From Phenylobacterium sp. (GTDB lineage: Bacteria; Pseudomonadota; Alphaproteobacteria; Caulobacterales; Caulobacteraceae), in NCBI RefSeq assembly GCF_030697305.1, contig NZ_JAUYQL010000102.1:1-44199 (forward strand): 44,199 nucleotides of DNA. The letters are read 5' to 3'. A program made the translations under genes and the position numbers. Shown one piece after another: positions 28,332-38,454 of this stretch. Within the stretch, counting starts at the first letter, position 1. Each line of letters begins with the position of its first letter. The notes under the pieces were generated by a model. The model was not told the origin of the DNA. It was given only the letters and a program-made list of their open reading frames with translations, and made no database searches.

Positions 28332-28691
28332 ATGTCGCCCAAGCTCGCCGCCGTTCTGCTTACCCTCGCCGCATCGTCGCTTGCGGGCGCCGCAGAGGCT
28401 CACGCCTATCTGGAATCGGCCGCCCCTGCCGTGGACGGCATGTCCGCTCCGCCAGCCGAGATCCGCATCACTTTCTCGGAGGAGGTGGTGACCAAGTTCT
28501 CCGGCCTGACGCTGAAGAACGGCGCGGGCAAGAAGGTCGCGGTCGGCAAGCCGAAAGCCGGCGCCGACAAATCCGTGCTGATCGTGCCGGTGAAGGCCAA
28601 GCTCGCGCCTGGTCCTTACGACGTGGAATGGTTCTGCGTGTCCGCCGACACGCACCGCATGAAGGGCCACTACCGCTTCACGGTCCGCTAG
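28332..28691 (+). CDS. copC: CopC-like periplasmic copper-binding protein
   Basis: 119 residues. The signal peptide ends AEAHA, so the mature protein would begin at or next to the histidine in HAYLESAAPA, the Cu(II)-binding N-terminal histidine of CopC. The fold follows with PPAEIRITFSEEV and GPYDVEWFCVSADTHRMKGHYRFTV, the latter supplying the second histidine set (split: GPYDVEWFCVSADTHR and MKGHYRFTV). CopC carries copper in the periplasm. AAGGAG lies 6 bases before the ATG at 28332. The stop codon directly abuts the start of copD. Confidence 0.9.
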   Translation: MSPKLAAVLLTLAASSLAGAAEAHAYLESAAPAVDGMSAPPAEIRITFSEEVVTKFSGLTLKNGAGKKVAVGKPKAGADKSVLIVPVKAKLAPGPYDVEWFCVSADTHRMKGHYRFTVR

Positions 28692-29600
28692 ATGGTCGAG
28701 ACCCTCGTCGTCGTCGCGCGTCTGCTGCATTATCTGGCGGTGATCGCGCTGTTCGGCGCGGCGGTTTTCCCGATCTATGCCTTCCGGCGCGAGGCCTGGC
28801 GGCCGCCGGCCGCCGAGGCGCGCATCCGCGCGATGCTGGCTCCGGCGGCAGCGATAGCCCTGGTCACCGGCCTGCTGTGGCTGGCCGCGGTCGCCGCCCA
28901 GATGAGCGGGGACATCGCCGGCGTTTGGGACCCTGAGACCCTGTGGACGGTAATCGTCGACACCGACTTCGGTCACGCCTGGGCCGCGCGGCTGATCCTG
29001 ACCGGCGGCGTCCTCGGCGAGATCCTGCTGCGACGGGGCGAGCGGCTGCCGGCGATCCTTTCGGCGGTCCTTCTGGCCAGTATCGCGCTGACCGGCCATA
29101 CCCAGGCCAAGCAGGGCGCGTTGGGGCTGTTGCACATGGCCAGCGATGCGGCCCACCTGCTGGGCGCGGGCGCCTGGCTGGGCGGGCTGATCCCGCTGGC
29201 GGCGCTGGCCATGACCCGCGCCGCCGATACGGGCCAGGCCGCGGCGCTCGCCCGCATGGTCCACCGCTTCTCCGGCATGGGCTACGCGGCGGTGGCGGCC
29301 CTGCTGGTGTCGGGGGTGTTCAACAGCTGGCTGCTGGTGGGATCGGTCGAGGCGATGTTGACGACGCAATACGGGCAGGTGCTGACCGTGAAGATCGGCG
29401 CCTTCCTGGCGATGCTGGCCCTGGCCGCGGCCAACCGCTTCTGGATCAGCCCTCGCCTGTTGCGCCCGGACGGCGCGAGCGACGAGAAGATGTTCACGCG
29501 CCTGCGCACCCACATCTGGACTGAACAGGCGCTGGGAGGGGCGGTGCTGGCGCTGGTTGCGGTGCTGGGCACCCTGCCCCCGGGCGCAGAGGCCGGCTGA
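28692..29600 (+). CDS. copD: CopD-like copper resistance inner-membrane protein
   Basis: 302 residues with about eight membrane helices and the CopD pattern: the N-terminal VVVARLLHYLAVIALFGAAVF, TGHTQAKQG, LLHMASDAAHLLGAGAWLGG (histidine-rich helix) and LTVKIGAFLAMLALAAANRF. CopD works with CopC to move copper across the inner membrane. The gene starts at the base after the copC stop (TAGATG), so the two are translated together. It converges on rfbA with a single base between the stop codons. Confidence 0.9.
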   Translation: MVETLVVVARLLHYLAVIALFGAAVFPIYAFRREAWRPPAAEARIRAMLAPAAAIALVTGLLWLAAVAAQMSGDIAGVWDPETLWTVIVDTDFGHAWAARLILTGGVLGEILLRRGERLPAILSAVLLASIALTGHTQAKQGALGLLHMASDAAHLLGAGAWLGGLIPLAALAMTRAADTGQAAALARMVHRFSGMGYAAVAALLVSGVFNSWLLVGSVEAMLTTQYGQVLTVKIGAFLAMLALAAANRFWISPRLLRPDGASDEKMFTRLRTHIWTEQALGGAVLALVAVLGTLPPGAEAG

Positions 29601-29601
29601 A

Positions 29602-30498
29602 CTACTCCGCCGGCTCGTCTTGGCCGATAGGCCTGGCGGCCAGATCTCGCAGATACTGCCCGTATTCGCTCTTGGCTTGAGCGCGGCCCAGGTCGGCAAG
29701 CTGCTCGCGGTTTATCCACCCCATGCGAAACGCCACCTCTTCAAGACAACCGATGCGCAGGCCCTGGCGCTGCTCCAGCGTGCGGATCAGCTCCCCCGCC
29801 TGGATCAGGCTGTCGTGGGTGCCGGTATCCAGCCAGGCGAAGCCGCGCCCGAGCAGTTCCACATGCAGGGCGTCGTCCTCGAGATAGCGGGCGTTGAGCG
29901 CGGTGATCTCCAGTTCGCCCCGCTCGGAGGGCTTGAGCGTCTTCGCCAGTTCGCTGGCGCGGCCGTCGTAGAAATACAGGCCGGTTACCGCGTAGTTGGA
30001 TTTCGGCTGGACCGGCTTCTCCTCGATGCCCAGCACTCGGCCGTCGGGCGCGAGCTCGATCACCCCGTAGCGCTCCGGATCGGTGACCGGATAGCCGAAG
30101 ACCGTGGCGCCGGCCGCCCTTTCGTCGGCCTTGCGCAGGAGTTGGCCGAAGTTCTGACCGAAGAAGATGTTGTCGCCCAGGATCATCACGCTGGGTTCGC
30201 CGCCGACGAACTCCTCGCCCAGGATGTACGCCTGGGCCAGGCCGTCGGGCTTGGCCTGGACGATGTATTCGAAACGCACGCCAAGCTGCGAGCCGTCGCC
30301 CAACAGGCGCTTGAAGCCAGCCTGGTCCTCCGGCGTGGTGATGATCAGGATCTCGCGCACGCCAGCCAGCAGCAGCACCGACAGTGGATAGTAGATCATC
30401 GGTTTGTCGTAGATCGGCAGCAGTTGCTTGGAGACCGCCAGCGTCAGCGGATGTAGCCGGGTGCCGGAGCCCCCGGCCAGGACGATGCCTCGCCTCAT
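29602..30498 (-). CDS. rfbA: Glucose-1-phosphate thymidylyltransferase
   Basis: 298 residues beginning [19 protein letters not shown], the nucleotidyltransferase signature, then [19 protein letters not shown] and [12 protein letters not shown] with the metal aspartate, and later GIEEKP and [12 protein letters not shown]. It makes dTDP-glucose from dTTP and glucose-1-phosphate. It is the last gene of rfbB-rfbD-rfbA; its start overlaps the rfbD stop by four bases. The enzyme is normally feedback-inhibited by dTDP-rhamnose. Confidence 0.96.
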   Translation of the reverse strand: MRRGIVLAGGSGTRLHPLTLAVSKQLLPIYDKPMIYYPLSVLLLAGVREILIITTPEDQAGFKRLLGDGSQLGVRFEYIVQAKPDGLAQAYILGEEFVGGEPSVMILGDNIFFGQNFGQLLRKADERAAGATVFGYPVTDPERYGVIELAPDGRVLGIEEKPVQPKSNYAVTGLYFYDGRASELAKTLKPSERGELEITALNARYLEDDALHVELLGRGFAWLDTGTHDSLIQAGELIRTLEQRQGLRIGCLEEVAFRMGWINREQLADLGRAQAKSEYGQYLRDLAARPIGQDEPAE

Positions 30499-31400
30499 GC
30501 GACTTTCCGATCCTGCGCGGCGGCGAGCGCGGCGATGGCTTCGCCCAGCGCGTCGCGCCAGGGCCTGGGGGTGACGCCGAACACCTGCGCCAGCCGCGAG
30601 CAGTCCAACTCGGCGTTGAGCGCACGGCGGGCGGGCGTCGGGAAGTCACGGGTGGCGATCGGCTCGATCTCGGGCGGGGGCCGGTCAGGCCAGGCGAGCG
30701 CGAAGATCGCCTGGGCCATCTCGTGACGGGTCGTCACGCCGGCGTTGGTGAAATGCAGCAAGCCCCATTCCTTGGCGCCGGCCGGCGCGGCGGCCAGCCT
30801 GGGGGCCTGATCCAGGATGAAGGCGGCGAGGTCGCCGCTGGCGGTTGGCCGGGCCCGCTGGTCGGCGACCACCCGCAGGCGCGGTTGCGACTGGGCGAGC
30901 CTCAGCATCGCCTGCAGGAAGTTCTGCCCGTAGGCCGAGAACAGCCACGACACCCGCAACACGACTGCGCGGTCGCAGGCCGCCAGCACCGCCTGCTCGC
31001 CGGCCAGCTTCGAGGCCCCGTAAACGTGCAGCGGCGCCGGAGCGTCGGTTTCGACGTAGGCAGCGGCCTTCGCGCCCGAGAACACCATGTCGGTGGAGAT
31101 ATGCACCAGCGCCGCGCCGCGCTCAGCGCAGGCCTTCGCCATCGCCGCCGGCGCCCAGGCGTTGATCGCGTAGGCCAGGTCCGGCTCGTCTTCGGCCTTG
31201 TCGACAGCGGTGTAGGCGGCGGCGTTGATCACCAGGTCGAGCACGGGCTCCGCGCCGATGGCGCGTGCGACGGCGGCAGTGTCCATCAGGTCGACGTCGG
31301 CGCGCGACAGCGCCTTGATCTCCACCCTCTCGCCGGCGCGGTCGCACAGCTCACGCGCCAGTTGGCCGGACGCGCCGAACTGCAGGGCGCGCAAGGTCAT
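30495..31400 (-). CDS. rfbD: dTDP-4-dehydrorhamnose reductase
   Basis: 301 residues. The Rossmann loop is [12 protein letters not shown] near the N terminus; [24 protein letters not shown] and the catalytic Tyr-Lys pair in [10 protein letters not shown] are typical RmlD motifs. It reduces dTDP-4-dehydro-L-rhamnose to dTDP-L-rhamnose. The ATG at 31400 overlaps the rfbB stop by four bases and replaces a longer open frame. The epimerase rfbC that should act just before it is not in this cluster, so the enzyme may get its substrate from an epimerase encoded elsewhere or make another 6-deoxy sugar. Confidence 0.93.
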   Translation of the reverse strand: MTLRALQFGASGQLARELCDRAGERVEIKALSRADVDLMDTAAVARAIGAEPVLDLVINAAAYTAVDKAEDEPDLAYAINAWAPAAMAKACAERGAALVHISTDMVFSGAKAAAYVETDAPAPLHVYGASKLAGEQAVLAACDRAVVLRVSWLFSAYGQNFLQAMLRLAQSQPRLRVVADQRARPTASGDLAAFILDQAPRLAAAPAGAKEWGLLHFTNAGVTTRHEMAQAIFALAWPDRPPPEIEPIATRDFPTPARRALNAELDCSRLAQVFGVTPRPWRDALGEAIAALAAAQDRKVA

Positions 31401-32446
31401 GCCTTCACCAGGCCCTGGCGCTCGCTCTCGAAGCCGCGGTCGCGGATCGCCTGCCACCAGTCACGGTTCTCGACGTACCAGCGCACCGTGTCCTCCAACC
31501 CGTCGCCGAGGGCGATTCGGGGCCGCCATCCCAGTTCGTTGCGCAGCTTGGACGCGTCGATGGCGTAGCGGAAGTCATGACCGGGCCGGTCGGTGACAAA
31601 GGCGATCTTGTCGGCGTGCGGGCCGTTGGCCGGCGCAAGAGCGTCGAGGTGCGCGCAGAGGATGTTGACCAGCTCGATGTTCGGCTTGGTGGCGTCGCCG
31701 CCGATCGCATAGGTCTCGCCCAGGCGACCCTTTTCCAGCACCAGCAGCAGCGCTTCGGCGTGGTCGTCGACATGCAGCCAGTCGCGCACCTGCAGCCCCT
31801 TGCCATAGACGGGGATGGTCTTCCCCTCGAGCGCGCGGGAGATCACCGTCGGGATCAGCTTTTCGGGGAATTGGTACGGGCCGTAGTTGTTCGAGCAGTT
31901 GGTGATCACCACCGGCAGGCCGAAGGTCCGCGACCAGGCGCGCACCAGGTGGTCGGCGGAGGCCTTGCTGGCCGAATAGGGCGAGTTGGGATCGTAGGGC
32001 GTCGTCTCGCTGAACGCCCCGTCCTCGCCCAGCGCGCCGAACACTTCATCGGTGGAGACGTGGTGGAAGCGGAACGCCGCCTGCCCGGCCTTCGGCAGGG
32101 CGCGCCAGTGTTCCCGGGCGGCTTCCAGCAGAACGCCGGTGCCGATGACGTTGGTCTGCACGAAGCTCAGCGGGTCTTCGATGGCCCGGTCGTTGTGCGA
32201 TTCTGCGGCCAGGTGCATCACCGCGTCGGGACGATGGCGAGCGAACACCTCACGCACCGCCTGCGCGTCGCAGATGTTCACGTGCTCGAAGGCGTAGAGC
32301 GGGCTGTCGGCGACGCTGGCGACGTTCGCGAGGTTGGCCGAATAGGTCAGGGCGTCGAGGTTCACCACCTCGATCCCCTGGGCGACTGCGCGACGCACCA
32401 CAGCCGAGCCGATGAAGCCCGCGCCTCCGGTGACCAGGAGTTTCAT
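31397..32446 (-). CDS. rfbB: dTDP-glucose 4,6-dehydratase
   Basis: 349 residues beginning [19 protein letters not shown], with [24 protein letters not shown] (catalytic Thr-Asp-Glu) and the Tyr-Lys pair in [15 protein letters not shown]. It converts dTDP-glucose to dTDP-4-dehydro-6-deoxyglucose, the first committed step to dTDP-rhamnose and related sugars. It is the first gene of the rfbBDA operon; the ATG at 32446 is preceded by a possible promoter at 32506-32533. Confidence 0.96.
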   Translation of the reverse strand: MKLLVTGGAGFIGSAVVRRAVAQGIEVVNLDALTYSANLANVASVADSPLYAFEHVNICDAQAVREVFARHRPDAVMHLAAESHNDRAIEDPLSFVQTNVIGTGVLLEAAREHWRALPKAGQAAFRFHHVSTDEVFGALGEDGAFSETTPYDPNSPYSASKASADHLVRAWSRTFGLPVVITNCSNNYGPYQFPEKLIPTVISRALEGKTIPVYGKGLQVRDWLHVDDHAEALLLVLEKGRLGETYAIGGDATKPNIELVNILCAHLDALAPANGPHADKIAFVTDRPGHDFRYAIDASKLRNELGWRPRIALGDGLEDTVRWYVENRDWWQAIRDRGFESERQGLVKA

Positions 32447-32505
32447 TCGGTGATCCGGAAGCATGGGCGGCGAAGGCGCCGCGAGGTTCTGCGCATGAAT
32501 CTAGC

Positions 32506-32533
32506 CTCATACAGCGAAACGAGGCGCGCTCAA
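32506..32533 (-). promoter_or_regulatory. Possible promoter of rfbBDA
   Basis: On the minus strand TTGAGC (32533-32528) and TATGAG (32511-32506) are 16 bases apart, a fair housekeeping promoter. It would give a leader of about 55 bases. Confidence 0.4.
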
Positions 32534-32649
32534 GGCGCTGCACCCGTGCGCCATCACCGCCACGCAGCTTGAGCGGGCCTCGGCCACACCCTATCCTTGC
32601 GCGGTTCCGGCCGCGCCAAGCGCCTTCAGCCAAGATCCGCAAACCGCCG

Positions 32650-34197
32650 ATGACAGAACCCGCCGCGCCGGCCCAAGCGCGTCCGGCCCCGCCGGGCCGA
32701 CGTCCTGGCCGCGACCTGACCAGCGGGCCGATCGGCAAGACCCTGATCCTGTTCGCCCTCCCGTTGCTGGGCTCCAACGTGCTGCAGTCGCTGAACGGGT
32801 CCGCCAACGCCATCTGGGTCAGCCACTCGCTGGGCGAGGCGGCGCTGACCGCGACGTCCAACGCCAACCAGATCTTCTTCCTGATGCTGGGCGCGGCGTT
32901 CGGCGCGACCATGGCCGCGAACATACTGATCGGCCAGGCGATCGGGGCTGGCGATCCCGTCGCCGCCAAGCGGGTCGTCGGCACCGCCACCGCGTTCTTC
33001 ATCCTGCTGTCGCTGGTGATCGGGGCGTCCGGCGCGCTGCTGACGCCGGCCATCCTGACCCTGATGGGCACGCCCGCCGACGCCCGCGAGAACGCGATCA
33101 TCTACCTGCGGGTGATCTTCTCGGCGATGCCGTTCATGTACTTCTTCTCGTTCCTGATGATGGCCCAGCGGGCGACGGGAGATTCGCGCACGCCGTTCTA
33201 TTTCTCCCTGCTCAGCGTCGGCCTCGACATCGTCCTGAACCCGCTGCTGATCATGGGGATCGGGCCGTTTCCGCGCATGGGGATAGCGGGGTCCGCGACC
33301 TCCACCCTGATCGCCCAGACCACAACCCTGGCGATGATCCTGATCCACCTCTACCGCACCAACAGCATCCTGGTGCTGCGCCCGTCGGAGTGGGGGCTGC
33401 TGAAGCCCGACTTCATCATCGTCAAGGCGCTGGTGCTGAAGGGCATGCCGATGGCGCTGCAGATGATGGTCACCTCCCTGGCCGCGGTCAGCATGATGAG
33501 CTTCGTCAACCGCTATGGGTCCCACACCGCGGCGGCCTACGGCGCGGCCGCGCAGCTTTGGACCTATGTGCAGATGCCGGCGCTGGCGATGAGCGGCGCG
33601 GTCTCCTCGATGGCCGCCCAGAACGTCGGCGCGAACCGCATGGACCGGGTGGAGCGCGCGGCGCTGATCGGCTCGGCCTACGCCATCCTGCTCACCGCCA
33701 CGCCGGTGCTGCTGATCTATGCGGTCGAGCCCTACGTGCTGCGGCTGTTCCTGCCGGGCGCCAGCCCGTCGCTGCCGATCGCCATGCATATCAACAGCTA
33801 TGCGCTGTGGGGCTTCATCCCGTTCGGGATCGCCTTCGTGCTGGCCGGAACGGCGCGCGCCACAGGCGCTGTGTGGCCGCCGCTCGTGGCCATGGCGCTG
33901 GCCCTATGGGGCGTGCGCATCCCCTTCGCGGTCCTGCTGCAGTCTCGCCTGGGCGCGGACGCGGTGTGGATGGCGTTTCCGCTGGGCGGCATCGCCACCT
34001 GCGTCTTCGCGCTCGCCTATTATCGCTGGGGCGGCTGGCGCAAGGCGCGGATGATGGACACCCGCCCGCGCGGCTCGCTCCCCGACACAGGACTAAGCCC
34101 GCCGATCGGCTTCGAGGAGACTGAGGCCGCTGAAGAAGCCGCTGAGGCGTTGGTCAGCCGCGACGCTCCATCATCGCCGAATAGACCAGGGTCCTGA
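32650..34197 (+). CDS. MATE-family multidrug efflux transporter
   Basis: 515 residues with twelve predicted membrane helices in two similar halves. The N-terminal half opens LTSGPIGKTLILFALPLLGSN, and FGATMAANILIGQAIGAG is the MATE signature region; the second half has LAAVSMMSFVNRYG and AVSSMAAQNVGANRMDR. MATE proteins export cationic drugs and metabolites in exchange for sodium ions or protons. The ATG at 32650 is used; a TTG 27 codons upstream is not needed. The C-terminal 50 residues are acidic and soluble. The end overlaps the convergent serine hydrolase gene by 44 bases. Confidence 0.9.
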   Translation: MTEPAAPAQARPAPPGRRPGRDLTSGPIGKTLILFALPLLGSNVLQSLNGSANAIWVSHSLGEAALTATSNANQIFFLMLGAAFGATMAANILIGQAIGAGDPVAAKRVVGTATAFFILLSLVIGASGALLTPAILTLMGTPADARENAIIYLRVIFSAMPFMYFFSFLMMAQRATGDSRTPFYFSLLSVGLDIVLNPLLIMGIGPFPRMGIAGSATSTLIAQTTTLAMILIHLYRTNSILVLRPSEWGLLKPDFIIVKALVLKGMPMALQMMVTSLAAVSMMSFVNRYGSHTAAAYGAAAQLWTYVQMPALAMSGAVSSMAAQNVGANRMDRVERAALIGSAYAILLTATPVLLIYAVEPYVLRLFLPGASPSLPIAMHINSYALWGFIPFGIAFVLAGTARATGAVWPPLVAMALALWGVRIPFAVLLQSRLGADAVWMAFPLGGIATCVFALAYYRWGGWRKARMMDTRPRGSLPDTGLSPPIGFEETEAAEEAAEALVSRDAPSSPNRPGS

Positions 34198-35380
34198 GTT
34201 CGCGCCGGATGGGATAGGCGCTGGACGGCAGCACCTGGGTCATCTGGATGACGATGAGGTCCTCGACGGGATCGATCCAGAAGGCGGTGCTGGCCGCGCC
34301 GCCCCAGAAGTATTCGCCGACGCTGCAGGGGATCAGCGTGCGCGCCGGATGCTCCACCACGGCGAAACCCAGGCCGAACCCCATGCCGGCGTTGGTCGCC
34401 TCGGAGAACAGCGACTGCGACATCTCCGCCAGGTCGCGCCCGCCGGGCAAGTGGTTCGCACGCATCAGCGCCAGGGTCATCGGCGCGACCAGCCGCGCGC
34501 CGTCCAGTTCCCCGCCCCGCGCCAGCATCCGGCAGAACCGCAGATAGTCGGCGCTGGTCGACACCAGGCCGCCGCCGCCGGACAACAGCGTCGCAGGCTT
34601 GAGGTACGGGCTGGTCACGGGATCGTCCTGCAAAGCCAGTCCGCCCTCAGGCGTGGCGCTGTAGCAGGCGGCGAACCGCGAGGCCTTGTCGGCGGGCACG
34701 TGGAAGCCGGTGTCCACCATCCCCAGCGGATCGAAGATCCTGCGCTGCAGGAACTGGTCAAAGGGCACGCCGGATATCTTGCCCACCAGATAGCCGAGCA
34801 CATCGGTGGCCACGGAGTAGTTCCAGGCCTCGCCCGGCGAGAATTCCAGCGGCAGCGCCGCCAGCGCCTCGATCATGTCGTCCAGGGTGTCGTCATAGCC
34901 CAGCTCGGCCAGGTGCAGGCCCCGGTAGGCGGCGTCCAGGTTGGTGCGGTTCTGGATGCCGTAGGTGAGGCCGGAGGTATGGCGCAGCAGGTCGACGATC
35001 TGCATCGGGCGTGCTGTCGGGCGGGTGCGGAAGGCCACGGGCCCGCCCGCCGCGAAGACCTGCAGATCGCGCCACTGCGGGATGAACTTGGCCACCGGAT
35101 CATCCAGCGCGACCAGCCCCTCCTCGACCAGCATCATGAAGGCCAGGCTCGTGACCGGCTTGGTCATCGAGTAGATGCGGAAGATCGTGTCGTCCTCGAC
35201 CGGTAGGCCGCGTTCGACGTCGCGAAGGCCAAGGACGCTGGAATGGGCGATCTCGCCGCCGCGTGCGATCAGCACCTGGACGCCGGGAAAGCGACCAGAG
35301 GCCACGTAGCGCGACTGCATGAACTCATCGAGTCGGCGCAGCCGGTCCTTCGAAAAGCCAAGCGCCGTGACGTCGTTCAT
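34154..35380 (-). CDS. Serine hydrolase of the class C beta-lactamase/EstB family
   Basis: 408 residues without a signal peptide. The nucleophile motif SMTK lies in FRIYSMTKPVTSLAFMML (about residue 80), the second motif is YSV in GEAWNYSVATDVLGYLVG, and WGGAAS near the C terminus takes the place of the KTG box. This set is typical of EstB-type esterases and of cytoplasmic beta-lactamase-related hydrolases, not of periplasmic AmpC. The ATG at 35380 has GGAG nine bases upstream; an in-frame TTG five codons earlier overlaps that site. Substrate unknown. It overlaps the end of the MATE gene by 44 bases. Confidence 0.88.
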   Translation of the reverse strand: MNDVTALGFSKDRLRRLDEFMQSRYVASGRFPGVQVLIARGGEIAHSSVLGLRDVERGLPVEDDTIFRIYSMTKPVTSLAFMMLVEEGLVALDDPVAKFIPQWRDLQVFAAGGPVAFRTRPTARPMQIVDLLRHTSGLTYGIQNRTNLDAAYRGLHLAELGYDDTLDDMIEALAALPLEFSPGEAWNYSVATDVLGYLVGKISGVPFDQFLQRRIFDPLGMVDTGFHVPADKASRFAACYSATPEGGLALQDDPVTSPYLKPATLLSGGGGLVSTSADYLRFCRMLARGGELDGARLVAPMTLALMRANHLPGGRDLAEMSQSLFSEATNAGMGFGLGFAVVEHPARTLIPCSVGEYFWGGAASTAFWIDPVEDLIVIQMTQVLPSSAYPIRRELRTLVYSAMMERRG

Positions 35381-35514
35381 CGCCGATTTCTCCAAGCTTC
35401 ACCGTTAAATGCGGCGCCACCCGCGATTGTGCGATGACGTAATTCAATCGAAAATTCACATTCCCAGGTGAGGTTGCCTCCATCACCGGGAAGCATCACG
35501 AAAGTCGCTTAGCC

Positions 35515-37038
35515 ATGACGGCGCGTCCGATCCAGGACATCGAGGCCGCGAACTGGTTCTTCGCGAACGGACTCGACCTGTTCCTGATCATTCGTGACGG
35601 ACGCATTGCCGGGGTCAACCCCGCGTGGGTCGCCGCTACAGGTTGGTCGCAGGACGAGACGGTGGGCCAGCCTGCCACCGACTTTCATCACCCTGACGAA
35701 CGTGAGCTGGCCCAGGAGCGCCGCCGCGTGGTCCGCGAACACGGCGAAGGCAGCTTCGAATTCCGCCTGAGAGCGCGCGGCGACCAATGGCTTTGGGTGC
35801 GCGCGCACCTCAAACGCCTCGCCGACCAAACGGTGGTCGTCGCCATGCGCGACATCACCGCGGCGGTGCTGGCCGAGCAGGCCGCCCAGGCCGCGCATCA
35901 GGCCAAGGCGCACTTCATCGCCAACATCAGCCACGAGATCCGCACCCCGATGAACGGCGTGCTGGGCATCCTGCACCTGCTCAAGGCTGAGACCCTGTCG
36001 AGCGACGGCCGCAGATTGCTGGGCGACGCGCTGGCGTGCGGCGGCATGTTGACGGAGGTGCTCAACGACCTGATCGACTTCGCCCGCATGGAAGCCGGCG
36101 AAATGCACATCGTGCGCGAACCGGTCGAATTGAACGCGGTGCTGGACAGCGTCACGCACCTTCTGGCGCCGCAAGCCCGCGCCAAGGGGTTGAGCCTGCG
36201 CCTCGTCAAATCCGACAGCGAGGTCTGGTTCGTCGGCGACCCGGTGCGCCTGCGCCAGATCCTGTTCAACACTGTCGGCAATGCAGTGAAGTTCACCGAC
36301 GCGGGCTGGATCGAGGTCCGGGTCATGGTCAGCGGCGTCGACGACTCTCAGGAATTGAAGATCGAGATCGAGGACACTGGCGTTGGCATCACCCCGGCCG
36401 CGCAGGACGCGCTGTTCGGAGGCTTTAGCCAGGCCGACAGCTCGCCCACGCGACGCCACGGCGGGTCCGGCCTGGGTCTGGCGATCACCCAGCGGCTGCT
36501 GCTTCTGATGGGCGGCGAGATCACCTTCGAGAGCCAGGTCGGGCGCGGCTCCACGTTCCGTCTGCGCGTGCCGGCGCCACGCGCGGCTGCTCCGGACGAG
36601 ACCGTCGCCCCGAGCGGCCTCTGGCTGGACGGCGCGCGCGTACTGGTGATCGAGGACAATCCGACCAACCGACTGATCGCCACCAAGATGCTCGAAAACC
36701 TGGGGGCCTCCGTGGAGACCGCCGACGACGGCCGCGAGGGTGTCGAGGCCGCCCGCCGACAGAATTTCGATCTGATCTTCATGGACATCCAGATGCCCGT
36801 GATGGACGGCGTCGATGCGGCGCGCGCGATCCGCCGCCTGGACGGACCAGCCGCGCACACGCCAATCGTGGCGATGACCGCCAACTCCCTGCCGGCCCAG
36901 GTCGAGTCCTACCGCGCCGCCGGGATGAACGGCCATGTCGGCAAGCCCCTCTCGCCCCGCGCGCTGGTGGCGGCGCTGCAGGATGCGCTTTGCAAGGATG
37001 GCGCCCGTGCTGAGAGCGACCGCGCCGCAGCGGGCTGA
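35515..37038 (+). CDS. Hybrid sensor histidine kinase (PAS, HisKA, HATPase, receiver)
   Basis: 507 residues, no membrane helix, so cytoplasmic. A PAS domain covers about 12-120 (LFLIIRDGRIAGVNPAW). The phospho-accepting His140 lies in FIANISHEIRTPMNG. The ATPase part has NTVGNAVKFT, DTGVGI and GGSGLGLAI. The receiver domain (about 375-495) has VLVIEDNPTN, the phosphorylated Asp424 in FMDIQMPVMDG and Lys477 in GKPLSP. All key residues are intact, so it can autophosphorylate and pass phosphate to its own receiver. No response regulator or phosphotransferase adjoins, and the signal is unknown. Confidence 0.93.
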   Translation: MTARPIQDIEAANWFFANGLDLFLIIRDGRIAGVNPAWVAATGWSQDETVGQPATDFHHPDERELAQERRRVVREHGEGSFEFRLRARGDQWLWVRAHLKRLADQTVVVAMRDITAAVLAEQAAQAAHQAKAHFIANISHEIRTPMNGVLGILHLLKAETLSSDGRRLLGDALACGGMLTEVLNDLIDFARMEAGEMHIVREPVELNAVLDSVTHLLAPQARAKGLSLRLVKSDSEVWFVGDPVRLRQILFNTVGNAVKFTDAGWIEVRVMVSGVDDSQELKIEIEDTGVGITPAAQDALFGGFSQADSSPTRRHGGSGLGLAITQRLLLLMGGEITFESQVGRGSTFRLRVPAPRAAAPDETVAPSGLWLDGARVLVIEDNPTNRLIATKMLENLGASVETADDGREGVEAARRQNFDLIFMDIQMPVMDGVDAARAIRRLDGPAAHTPIVAMTANSLPAQVESYRAAGMNGHVGKPLSPRALVAALQDALCKDGARAESDRAAAG

Positions 37039-37123
37039 ATAGGACCGCGCTCCCAGACTGGTCGCTTGTCTCCTGCCCCCTCGTGCTATTGATGGGCGAC
37101 CTGTCCATCCCGAGAGCCGGCTC

Positions 37124-38281
37124 ATGAAGCGCCCCCAACTCGTCACCGACTCCGCCTCACCCGTCCGAGCGGAGGACTCGCTCAGTTCCGCGATCTCGCC
37201 GATCGAGGACATCATCGAAGACGCCCGCAACGGCCGCCCCTACATCCTGGTGGACGCCGAGGACCGCGAGAACGAAGGCGATGTGATCATCCCCGCGCAG
37301 TTCGCGACGCCGGAGCAGATTAACTTCATGGCCCGTCACGCGCGCGGCCTGATCTGCCTGTCGATCCCCGCCGAGCGCGCCCGCCAGCTACGCCTGCCGC
37401 CGATGGCGCATGACAATCAGTCGGGCCACGGCACCGCCTTCACGGTCTCGATCGAGGCCCGCGACGGGGTCACCACCGGCATCTCCGCCCATGACCGCGC
37501 GCACACCGTCGCCGTCGCCATCGACCCGACCAAAGGGCCCGACGAAATCGTCTCGCCTGGCCACGTCTTCCCGCTGGTCGCCCGAGACGGGGGCGTGCTC
37601 GTGCGCGCCGGACATACCGAGGCCGCGGTCGACATCTCCCGCATGGCCGGCCTGAACCCCGCCGGCGTGATCTGCGAGATCATGAAGGACGACGGCTCGA
37701 TGGCGCGGCTGCCGGATCTGGTCGCCTTCGCCCAACTCCATGGCCTGAAGATCGGCACCATCGCCGACTTGATCGCCTATCGCCGCCGCACCGAACGCCA
37801 GGTGGAGCGGGTGCTGGAGACGCCCTTCGAGTCGACCTACGCCGGCCGTTTCCGGATGCTGATCTACCGCAACGTACTGGACCGCACCGAGCACGTGGTG
37901 CTGAGCCGCGGGCGCATCGAACCCAACCGCGCGACCCTGGTGCGCGTACACATGGTCGACTTCGCCGCCGACATGCTGGGCCACGTCGACGCCCGTCACG
38001 ATTACGTGCCCAAGGCGCTGCAGGCGATCGCCGACTACGACGGCGCGGGCGTGGCGATCTTCATCCGCGACCCCAATCCGGCGTCGCTATCCGAGCGGTA
38101 CGGCCAGTCCACCATCGAGCCCAACGTCACCGCCAACATCGTGCGCGACTATGGCATCGGCTCGCAAATCCTGCTGGATCTGGGCGTGCGCGACATGATC
38201 CTGCTGACCAACACCGCGCCGCAGATGCCGGGCTTCACCGGTTACGGCCTGAAGATCGTCGACCACCGCGCGCTGGGCTGA
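37124..38281 (+). CDS. ribB: DHBP synthase with degenerate GTP-cyclohydrolase-II-like domain (RibBX type)
   Basis: 385 residues. The N-terminal half is a complete 3,4-dihydroxy-2-butanone-4-phosphate synthase: [39 protein letters not shown] and [11 protein letters not shown]. The C-terminal half keeps the frame of GTP cyclohydrolase II ([16 protein letters not shown] near the end) but lacks its three zinc-ligand cysteines; [20 protein letters not shown] stands where they should be. The first domain makes a riboflavin precursor from ribulose-5-phosphate; the second is probably not an active cyclohydrolase and may have a structural or regulatory role. It is often annotated ribBA, which would overstate the function. 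Confidence 0.9.
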   Translation: MKRPQLVTDSASPVRAEDSLSSAISPIEDIIEDARNGRPYILVDAEDRENEGDVIIPAQFATPEQINFMARHARGLICLSIPAERARQLRLPPMAHDNQSGHGTAFTVSIEARDGVTTGISAHDRAHTVAVAIDPTKGPDEIVSPGHVFPLVARDGGVLVRAGHTEAAVDISRMAGLNPAGVICEIMKDDGSMARLPDLVAFAQLHGLKIGTIADLIAYRRRTERQVERVLETPFESTYAGRFRMLIYRNVLDRTEHVVLSRGRIEPNRATLVRVHMVDFAADMLGHVDARHDYVPKALQAIADYDGAGVAIFIRDPNPASLSERYGQSTIEPNVTANIVRDYGIGSQILLDLGVRDMILLTNTAPQMPGFTGYGLKIVDHRALG

Positions 38282-38404
38282 GCGCCCGCTCCTCGCCCTG
38301 CGGCGAAATCCACCTCCCCCGCTTCGCAAGGAGGATCGGCGGGATCGCCGATTGTCGTTTTCTTGGGGCCTGAACGGGCCTATATGACGCTCTGAACACC
38401 CCAT

Positions 38405-38436
38405 CGCCCGGCCGAAAGGCCGGGCGCCTTCATTTT
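38405..38436 (+). terminator. Terminator-like hairpin 18 bases upstream of the DUF1013 gene
   Basis: A 9-bp stem (38405-38413 with 38418-38426) with a GAAA tetraloop is followed by CCTTCATTTT. It could end the ribB transcript, 124 bases after that stop, or act as an attenuator in the leader of the DUF1013 gene, since a possible -10 box (TATATG, 38381-38386) lies upstream of it. Confidence 0.7.
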
Positions 38437-38454
38437 GGCAGCGAGCATAAACGC

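Noticed and set aside
34154..35380. Serine hydrolase as the AmpC partner of the AmpR-type regulator
   Set aside because: It lies 6 kb away, lacks a signal peptide and the KTG box, and groups with EstB-type esterases by motif.
37039..37123. FMN riboswitch upstream of ribB
   Set aside because: The gap is only 85 bases, too short for the six-helix aptamer, and none of its conserved loops is seen.
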